From: Halomonas denitrificans
GTDB lineage: Bacteria; Pseudomonadota; Gammaproteobacteria; Xanthomonadales; Wenzhouxiangellaceae
Length of the DNA: 64,000 nt
Reading direction: 5' to 3'
Assembly (NCBI GenBank): GCA_019800895.1
Contig: JAHVKF010000001.1
Span: 496,001 to 560,000 of the forward strand
The notes beneath the pieces are model-generated. The model had not been told where the DNA came from. It saw only the letters and a program-made list of their open reading frames with translations, and made no database searches. The translations under genes were made by a program, and so were the position numbers. Positions 57,836-64,000 of this stretch are shown piece by piece. Each line of letters opens with the position of its first letter. Position 1 is the stretch's first letter.

Positions 57836-60516
57836 CAGGACTCTCCTGTGGGTTCGGGGGCCGGCCGGGCGTCGGCCGGGTCGAGACGGTCGCGGAGCCT
57901 GTGCTCCAGGTCGGCCGCGCGCTCGGCGTCGAGCGGTCGGCCGTCGCGATCCGAGATCTTGAACACGTCCTCGACGCGCTGGCCGAAGGTCGCGATGCGC
58001 GCGTCGTGAAGACGCAGGTCGGCGGCCAGCAGCGCCTCGGCGATCGCCGAAAGCAGGCCGGGTCGATCGGTCGTCGCGATGTCGAGGCGGGTCAGCCCGT
58101 CCTGCGACTCGAGCACGATCTCCGACCGGGTCAGGAAGTGCCGCAGCCGCCGCGGAATCGGCCGGCCGGGAAGCGCACGGATATCCCGGCTGGTCAGCTG
58201 CCCGGCCAGCGCGCGCTCGAGGCGGTGCGTGTCGGATTCGTTCATGCAGCCGCCGTTGGCGTCCATCAACTGGAACACGTTCCAGCTTCGCCCGTCCCGG
58301 GTGGTCGCGACCCGGGCGGCCAGCACGTTCAGCTCCATGCGGTCGAATTCGCGCGCGGTGATGGCGAACAGGCCGTCGAAGTCGTCGGCGTGGACGAAAA
58401 CTTCCGTGATGCCCTTGTCGGCGAGGTTGCGGCAGGCCACCCGTGGACGCGCCGGGCGCTCCAGCACGCATCCGGCCGACCAGGCCAGCTGGTCCGCGTC
58501 GAGGCGCACCAGGCCGTCGACCGGCAAGCGGTCGAAGAGTTCTTCGGCGGCAGCCCGGTCCAGCCCGTTCGCCTCCAGCTCGGCCAGGGCCCCGGATCGG
58601 ATCTCCTCGGCCAGTTCGGCGCGATCCTGCAGGGCGGCTTCCCCCTCGGCGAGCCGATCGGTGGCCGCCGTGAACAATTCCCAGAGCAGCGAGTCCTTCC
58701 ACGAGTTCCAGAGCTTGGGCCGGGTGGCCGCGATATCGGCCACGGTCAATACGTACAGGTATTCGAGGCGACGCTGGGTGCCGACGGCACGCGCGAAGCG
58801 GTCGATGACGGCCGGGTCCGAGATGTCCTGGCGCTGCGCCGTCATCGACATCAGCAGGTGCTGGTCGACCAGCCAGACGACCAGGTCGCGGTCTTCCTGG
58901 CGCATGTCGAGACGGGCCAGGAAGTCCCGCGCGTCCTCGGCACCGAGCTCGGAGTGATCGCCGCCCCGACCCTTGGCGATGTCGTGGAACAGGGCGCCGA
59001 GGTAGAGCACCTCGGGCACCTCGATGCGCTCGAACACGTCCATCGCTCGCGCGAACGCCTCCGGGTACTTGCGGTAGGCGAAGCGGCGCAGGTTGCGGAT
59101 CACGAACAGGATGTGCTGATCGACGGTGTAGACGTGGAAGAGATCGAACTGCATGCGCCCGGTGATCGCCCCGAACGCGGGCAGCAGGGCCGCCAGCACC
59201 CCGTAGCGGTTCATCCGCTCGAGCTGGGAGTACACCCGGCGCTCGCGGCGCAGCAGCTGGAGGAACAGGTCGAGATTCGCCGGGTCGCAGCGGAACTCGT
59301 CGTCGATCAGGTAGAGATGGTCCCGGATCAACCGGATCGTCGACGCGCGCACGCCCCGGATGGCTTCGTCGTCGGCCAGCACCAGGAACAGCTTCAGCAG
59401 CAGCTCGGGCTGGCGCACGAAGGCCTGCTCGTCGACCAGCTCGAGGTAGCCGTGGGTGACCCGGAACGTGTCGTCGATCGCGTAGGAGGGCAGGTGCCTG
59501 CGACCGGCCAGAAGCTCTTCTTCGAAGATCTGCAGCTGCTGTTCGTTCAGACGCTCGATCCGCATCACCGTGCGGTAGTACTGCTGCATGAAGGCCTCGA
59601 CCGCGGCGTTGCCGTCGGACGCGTCGAAGCCGAAGCGCGCCGCCAGCTTGCGCTGGTAGTCGAACAGCAGCCGTTCCTCGGCCCGGCCGGCGATCTCGTG
59701 CAGCGCCCAGCGGATCGCCCAGAGGCGGTTGCGCGACTCGACAAGTTCCTCGTGCTCGCGCTCGGACAGGAAATCGTGCTCCACCAGCCCGTGCAGGGTC
59801 GAGGTGCCGAAGTGGCGCCGGGTGACCCAGGCGATCATCTGGACGTCGCGCAGCCCGCCCGGCCCGTTCTTCAGGTCGGGCTCGAGGTTGTAGACCGTGT
59901 CTTCGTGCTGGTCGTGGCGCTGCTGCTGCTCTTCGAACTTGGCCGCGAAGAACTCGTTGGCCGGCCACAGCGCCGGCGCGTCGGTCGCCGACCGCATGGC
60001 CTCGAACAGCGAGCCCGCCCCATGGAGCAGCCGCGACTCCATCAGGTTGGTGGCCACGCCGACATCGTCGGCTGCCGCAGCGATGCACTCGGCCACGGTA
60101 CGGACACCGTGGCCGGGGTGCAGGTCGGCGTCCCAGAGCACGCGAACGAAGTCTTCCAGCGCTCGCTCGGGCCCCGGCTCCTCGTCGGGCCTCAGGATCA
60201 GCAGGTCCGTGTCGGAGTGCGGGTGCATTTCGCCGCGCCCGAAGCCGCCGACGGCGATCAGCTCCAGCGCTGCCGAGGCCGGAATCAGGGCCTGCCACGC
60301 GGTCAGCACGAGTTGTTCGATCACCCAGGCGCGGGCCTGGACCAGATCGCGAATGTCGCTGCCGGCCGCGAACTGCCCGGCCAGCACGCCGTCGGCGTGA
60401 CGCCGGGCGGCACCGAGTTCGCGCGACAGGCGGTCGGGCACCGGGTCGATGGCCTGCAAGGCCCGCAGGTCGAGGCAGTTCCGGGATGCCGGCGGGGCCA
60501 GCAGGCGGTCGATCAC
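57835..60516 (-). CDS. glnD: PII uridylyltransferase/uridylyl-removing enzyme GlnD
   Basis: 893-residue bifunctional nitrogen sensor controlling PII proteins. The nucleotidyltransferase domain has [19 protein letters not shown], the HD hydrolase domain [19 protein letters not shown], and two ACT domains follow ([20 protein letters not shown] and [20 protein letters not shown]). Full length. GTG 60516 overlaps the map stop (GTGA), and its stop overlaps dapD. Confidence 0.97.
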   Translation of the reverse strand: MIDRLLAPPASRNCLDLRALQAIDPVPDRLSRELGAARRHADGVLAGQFAAGSDIRDLVQARAWVIEQLVLTAWQALIPASAALELIAVGGFGRGEMHPHSDTDLLILRPDEEPGPERALEDFVRVLWDADLHPGHGVRTVAECIAAAADDVGVATNLMESRLLHGAGSLFEAMRSATDAPALWPANEFFAAKFEEQQQRHDQHEDTVYNLEPDLKNGPGGLRDVQMIAWVTRRHFGTSTLHGLVEHDFLSEREHEELVESRNRLWAIRWALHEIAGRAEERLLFDYQRKLAARFGFDASDGNAAVEAFMQQYYRTVMRIERLNEQQLQIFEEELLAGRRHLPSYAIDDTFRVTHGYLELVDEQAFVRQPELLLKLFLVLADDEAIRGVRASTIRLIRDHLYLIDDEFRCDPANLDLFLQLLRRERRVYSQLERMNRYGVLAALLPAFGAITGRMQFDLFHVYTVDQHILFVIRNLRRFAYRKYPEAFARAMDVFERIEVPEVLYLGALFHDIAKGRGGDHSELGAEDARDFLARLDMRQEDRDLVVWLVDQHLLMSMTAQRQDISDPAVIDRFARAVGTQRRLEYLYVLTVADIAATRPKLWNSWKDSLLWELFTAATDRLAEGEAALQDRAELAEEIRSGALAELEANGLDRAAAEELFDRLPVDGLVRLDADQLAWSAGCVLERPARPRVACRNLADKGITEVFVHADDFDGLFAITAREFDRMELNVLAARVATTRDGRSWNVFQLMDANGGCMNESDTHRLERALAGQLTSRDIRALPGRPIPRRLRHFLTRSEIVLESQDGLTRLDIATTDRPGLLSAIAEALLAADLRLHDARIATFGQRVEDVFKISDRDGRPLDAERAADLEHRLRDRLDPADARPAPEPTGES

Positions 60517-61301
60517 AACGGGTCGTCGGGCAACCGGGTCAGGACGTCGACGCCGTCATCGGTCACGGCCATGGTGTGCTCCCACTGGGCCGACAGGCTG
60601 CGGTCCTTGGTCAGCACGGTCCAGCCGTCGGACAGCAGCTTCGTACCGGGCTTGCCGAGGTTGATCATCGGCTCGATCGTGAAGGTCATGCCGGGCTCGA
60701 GCACCACACCCTCGCCGGGCCTGCCGTAATGCAGGACCTGGGGCGGCTCGTGGAACCCGCGCCCGATGCCGTGGCCGCAGTACTCGCGGACCACCGAGCA
60801 GCGCTGGCCCTCGGCGTACTTCTGGATGGCCGCGCCGATATCGCCGAGCGTCACCCCCGGCTTGACCATCTCGATGCCGGTGACCATGGCCCGGTAGGCC
60901 ACGTCGCAGATCCGGCGCGCCTTGATCGACGGTTCGCCGACCAGGAACATCTTGCTGGTGTCGCCGTGCCAGCCGTCCTGGATGACCGTCACATCGATGT
61001 TGACGATGTCGCCGTCCTTGAGCACGCGTTCGCCGGGAATGCCGTGGCAGACCACGTGGTTGACCGAAGTGCAGATCGACTTGGGGAAACCACGGTAGTT
61101 CAGCGGCGCCGGAATGCCCTTCAGCTCGTCGACGATGTAGGCGTGCGCGATCGCGTCCAGCTCGCCGGTGGTCACGCCCGGCCGGACGTGTTCGCGAAGC
61201 ATCGCGAGTACGCTGGCGGCCTGCTGGCCGGCCACGCGCATCGCCTCGATCTCGTCGCGACTCTTCCGGTGAATGCCGTCGTGCTTCGGGCGGGAATGCA
61301 T
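60513..61301 (-). CDS. map: Methionine aminopeptidase, type I
   Basis: 262-residue enzyme removing the initiator Met. Substrate His is in [13 protein letters not shown], and metal ligands in [19 protein letters not shown] (two Asp), [14 protein letters not shown] (His), MTFTIEPMI (Glu) and [11 protein letters not shown] (Glu). The region [11 protein letters not shown] is type I-specific. ATG 61301 is preferred; the frame is open upstream. First gene of the operon; a TAGAAT -10 lies 30 bp before. Confidence 0.97.
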   Translation of the reverse strand: MHSRPKHDGIHRKSRDEIEAMRVAGQQAASVLAMLREHVRPGVTTGELDAIAHAYIVDELKGIPAPLNYRGFPKSICTSVNHVVCHGIPGERVLKDGDIVNIDVTVIQDGWHGDTSKMFLVGEPSIKARRICDVAYRAMVTGIEMVKPGVTLGDIGAAIQKYAEGQRCSVVREYCGHGIGRGFHEPPQVLHYGRPGEGVVLEPGMTFTIEPMINLGKPGTKLLSDGWTVLTKDRSLSAQWEHTMAVTDDGVDVLTRLPDDPL

Positions 61302-61330
61302 GGGTCGATCCGTTTCGAAGGTCGAAGCGT

Positions 61331-61336
61331 ATTCTA
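61331..61336 (-). promoter_or_regulatory. Putative -10 box (TAGAAT) of the map operon
   Basis: TAGAAT on the minus strand 30 bp before the map ATG, with a predicted start near 61324. The -35 is not clear. Confidence 0.45.
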
Positions 61337-61477
61337 GCGCACCCGGTCGAAGCCCTTGCCCCGGCGGGGCGAACCGTGACGACCGGCCCATGCCTTCCGG
61401 CACTATCGAGCGCTCACTCGCGCGTGAAAGAATCCCGGCACCTTGCCACTATCCTCGGGATTCCTGGAATCGACCCC

Positions 61478-62734
61478 ATGGCCAGACCGCTACGCTACGC
61501 GCTCCCCCTCGTCATCATCGCGGCCGCGATCGTGCTGTTCGTGCTGATGCTCGCCGGCAACGAGCGCCCCGAACGGCGAACCGCCGAACCGGCCTCGATG
61601 CTGGTCGAAGTCATTCGTCCGACGGTCAACGACGACCGCTTCGTCGTCACCGGCCAGGGCACGGTCCAGCCGCGCAACCGGACCACGGTGGTCTCGGAAG
61701 TGACCGGACGCATCGTGTCCCTGGCCGAGGAATTCAACGCCGGCGGGTTCTTCGAGGCCGGCACGGTGCTGGCGCGGATCGATCCGAGCGACTACGAGGC
61801 CGCCCTGCTGGCCGCGGAAGCCGACCTGGCCGCCGCGCGCGCGACCCTGGCCGACGAGCAGGCGCGCTCCGACGCCGCCCGCGCCGATTTCGAGCGCCTC
61901 TACGGCAGCGACCGCGAGCCCAGCGACCTGACCCTGCGCCTGCCCCAGCTGGCCCGGGCCGAAGCCGCGGTCCAGGCCCAGGAGGCGGCGGTGATGCGCG
62001 CCCGGCGCAACCTGGAGCGGACCCGCATCCGCATGCCCTACGACGGCATGGTGGTGCGCCGGGACGCGGATCTCGGTCAGTTCGTCCAGGCCGGCAGCAC
62101 GCTCGGCGTCACCTTCGCCACCGACGTCGCTGAAGTGCGTCTGCCGATGTCCGATCGCGACCTGTCGTTCCTCGACCTGCCTCCGGCCACCCAACGGGAT
62201 TCGCTGCGCCGCCCGGTCACGCTCACGGCAACGGTTTCCGGCCGCGCGGGCAGCTGGCCGGCGACGCTGGTGCGCACCGAAGGCGTGGTCGACGAGAACA
62301 CCCGCCTGACCTATCTGGTCGCCGAAATCGAAGACCCCTACGCGCTCGACGACGAGGGCCCGGAGCGGGCGCTGCCCGTCGGCACCTACGTCGAAGCGGC
62401 CGTTCCCGGGCGCGAGGCCAGCGGGCTGATCGTGCTGCCTGCCGAGGCGGTGCACGACGGCAACCAGGTCTACGTCGCCAACGCCGAGGACCAGCTCGAG
62501 GTCCTGACCGTCGACATCGTCCGCAAGACCTCGGACCGCGTGTACATCGACAACGCCATCGCCGCCGACGACCGGATCGTGACCACGGCGATCCCAGCGC
62601 CGGTGCCGGGCCTTCGGCTGCGGATCCGCGAGGACGAGGCCGCCGACCCCGAACTGAGGTTGCTGCCCGCCGAGGAATTCGCCACCGCCGCTGACGAACC
62701 GGCGGCCTCCGGCGCGGAGGACCCGATCGAATGA
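61478..62734 (+). CDS. RND efflux membrane-fusion protein (HlyD/AcrA family)
   Basis: 418-residue periplasmic adaptor. One N-terminal anchor (YALPLVIIAAAIVLFVLML), then a lipoyl-type half (VVSEVTGRIVSLAEEFNAGG), an alpha-helical hairpin (about 110-170), the second lipoyl half (RTRIRMPYDGMVVRRDADLG) and beta-barrel/membrane-proximal domains. The acidic C-terminus is low complexity. Its stop overlaps the RND gene start (ATGA), which defines a two-gene pump. No outer-membrane TolC gene is visible in the window. Divergent from map. Confidence 0.9.
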   Translation: MARPLRYALPLVIIAAAIVLFVLMLAGNERPERRTAEPASMLVEVIRPTVNDDRFVVTGQGTVQPRNRTTVVSEVTGRIVSLAEEFNAGGFFEAGTVLARIDPSDYEAALLAAEADLAAARATLADEQARSDAARADFERLYGSDREPSDLTLRLPQLARAEAAVQAQEAAVMRARRNLERTRIRMPYDGMVVRRDADLGQFVQAGSTLGVTFATDVAEVRLPMSDRDLSFLDLPPATQRDSLRRPVTLTATVSGRAGSWPATLVRTEGVVDENTRLTYLVAEIEDPYALDDEGPERALPVGTYVEAAVPGREASGLIVLPAEAVHDGNQVYVANAEDQLEVLTVDIVRKTSDRVYIDNAIAADDRIVTTAIPAPVPGLRLRIREDEAADPELRLLPAEEFATAADEPAASGAEDPIE

Positions 62735-64000
62735 ACCGGGGCTGGTACGGCAACATCATCGCGTGGTTCGCCCATAACGCGGTGGCCGCGAACCTGCTGA
62801 TGGCCGCGCTGGTGGCGGGCGGCATCTGGTCGGCGATCACCATCACCAAGGAAGTCCAGCCACGGATCGTGCTGGATTCGATCAGCGTCAGCGTGCCGTA
62901 CCGGGGCGGTACGCCGAAGGACGTCGAACAGGGCGTGCTGATCAAGATCGAGGAAGCCGTCGAGGACGTCGAGGGCATCGAGGAGATCGTCTCCACCGCC
63001 CGCGAAGGGTCCGGGTCGGTGCGGATCGACGTGTTGCCCGAGTACGACGTGATCGAGGTGCTCGACCAGGTCAAGAGCCGCGTCGACGCGATCTCGACCT
63101 TTCCCGCCGAAACCGAGCGGCCGACCTACCGGCGCAACCAGTTCACCCAGGAAGTCGTCTACGTCAGCGTGTTCGGCGAGGTGCCGGAACGGACGCTCAA
63201 GGAAGTCGCCCGCCAGCTGAGAACCGAGCTCGTCGCCCTGCCCGACGTGGCCCAGGCCGACCTGCTCGGCGACCGCCCCTACGAGATCGGCATCGAGGTC
63301 CGCGAGGAAACGCTGCGGGCCTACGGCCTGACCCTGGCCGAAGTCGCAAGCGCCGTTCGCGCCTCGTCGCTGGACCTGCCGGGCGGCCGGATCGAGGCCG
63401 CCGGCGGCGACATCCTGGTCCGCACGGTCGGCCAGGCCTACGTCGGCCGCGACTTCCGCGACATCGTCGTGCGCTCCAACCCGGACGGCTCCCGCGTCCT
63501 GCTCGACGACATCGCCGAGATCGAAGACGGCTTCGTCGAACGGGACTTCTACGCCCGCCACAACGACCAGCCGGCGATCGCCATCCGCGTCGTCAGCACC
63601 GGCGGCCAGGATGCGCTGGCCGCGTCCGAAGCGGCCCGGAGCTTCATCGAGGCCAAGCAGGAGACCCTGCCCGACGGGGTGAACGTCGCGTGGTGGGCCG
63701 ATTCGGCCTACTACCTGCAGGACCGGCTCGGAATGATGACCAAGAACCTCCTGGCCGGCGCGTTCCTGGTGTTCCTGATCCTGACCCTGTTCCTGCGGCT
63801 GAAGCTCGCGTTCTGGGTCATGGTCGGGCTCCTGGTCGCTTTCGCCGGCACGATGTGGGCCCTGCCCCTGGCCGGTGTGACCATCAACCTGATCAGCCTG
63901 TTCGGCTTCCTGGTGGTTCTCGGCATCGTGGTCGACGACGCGATCGTCATCGGCGAGTCCGCCTTCACCGAAATCCGCGAGAAGGGCCACTCGATCGACC
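62731..64000 (+). CDS. RND efflux permease (AcrB-like), C-terminus cut by window edge
   Basis: First 423 codons of a large inner-membrane proton-driven pump. Helix 1 is near residues 19-38 (AANLLMAALVAGGIW), then the porter domain (SVSVPYRGGTPKDVEQGVLI, VRIDVLPEYDVIEVLDQVKS), and the next helices with FLVVLGIVVDDAIVIGE, in which the Asp pair is that of the family proton relay. This short-periplasmic-loop AcrB-like subgroup is common in marine gammaproteobacteria. Substrate unknown. Continues past base 64000. Confidence 0.92.
   Translation, partial: MNRGWYGNIIAWFAHNAVAANLLMAALVAGGIWSAITITKEVQPRIVLDSISVSVPYRGGTPKDVEQGVLIKIEEAVEDVEGIEEIVSTAREGSGSVRIDVLPEYDVIEVLDQVKSRVDAISTFPAETERPTYRRNQFTQEVVYVSVFGEVPERTLKEVARQLRTELVALPDVAQADLLGDRPYEIGIEVREETLRAYGLTLAEVASAVRASSLDLPGGRIEAAGGDILVRTVGQAYVGRDFRDIVVRSNPDGSRVLLDDIAEIEDGFVERDFYARHNDQPAIAIRVVSTGGQDALAASEAARSFIEAKQETLPDGVNVAWWADSAYYLQDRLGMMTKNLLAGAFLVFLILTLFLRLKLAFWVMVGLLVAFAGTMWALPLAGVTINLISLFGFLVVLGIVVDDAIVIGESAFTEIREKGHSID

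Noticed and set aside
57901-60729. Long plus-strand open frame opposite glnD
   Set aside because: Same reason: composition looks like reversed GlnD codons, with no domain and no ribosome-binding site.

Overview
The window is GC-rich (roughly two thirds G+C by eye), densely coding DNA from a bacterial chromosome. The gene content points to a gammaproteobacterium near the Xanthomonadales/Wenzhouxiangellaceae/Chromatiales. It has a Clp-type CRP homologue like that of Xanthomonas, Coq7 for ubiquinone synthesis, a Zur-type Fur protein, RimK with its retropepsin partner, a MutL that keeps the endonuclease motifs, and an unbroken str-S10-spc-alpha ribosomal superoperon. The lineage is inferred from protein resemblance only. 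No tRNA, rRNA or CRISPR array was recognised, and no complete insertion sequence with a transposase.

Layout, left to right. 1-5.6 kb (minus strand): pstS (cut by the window edge) behind a good Pho box, phoR, phoB, a WYL regulator, zur and gltX. 5.7-12.8 kb: mltF, mutL with an abutting 2Fe-2S ferredoxin, a DUF481 outer-membrane protein, coq7, speD, and the Clp-like regulator with a strong sigma70 promoter. 12.9-18.9 kb: ppc, a ThrE-like exporter, then a three-gene unit (PHA-granule family protein, RimB-like protease, rimK). 18.9-20.7 kb: two related, repeat-ended, non-coding elements that flank an aminoglycoside-phosphotransferase-like gene whose likely partner, an acyl-CoA dehydrogenase, follows. 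22-28.2 kb: a PCuAC copper chaperone, then the complete four-gene Lhr-Core DNA-repair operon (MBL exonuclease, ATP-dependent ligase, Lhr-like helicase, PdeM nuclease). 28.2-29.05 kb: non-coding repeat island. 29-34.2 kb: SYLF lipoprotein, ABC exporter, RarD-like EamA transporter, AsmA-like protein.

34.3-52.5 kb (minus strand): 32 genes read from rpsL (52.36 kb) to rplQ (34.38 kb), in the canonical order str, S10, spc, alpha. The unit begins at a consensus sigma70 promoter followed by a terminator-like leader hairpin, has an internal extended -10 promoter before rpsM, and ends in a Rho-independent terminator after rplQ. rpmJ (37 codons) lies between secY and rpsM.

52.5-61.3 kb (minus strand): a tightly packed unit map-glnD-dapD-yffB-like-dapE-ftsB-truD-FHA-dusA, mostly with start/stop overlaps. 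It links N-terminal methionine removal, nitrogen signalling, lysine/peptidoglycan precursor synthesis, division and tRNA modification. 61.5-64 kb (plus strand): a membrane-fusion protein and the start of an RND efflux pump, cut by the window edge.

No protein family here looks wholly new to me. The observations most worth following are the two paired inverted-repeat elements around the phosphotransferase gene, the hairpin-armed island at 28.2-28.9 kb, the G-rich/C-rich complementary arms at 17.0-17.2 kb, the str-operon leader hairpin, and the Clp-type ligand pocket.
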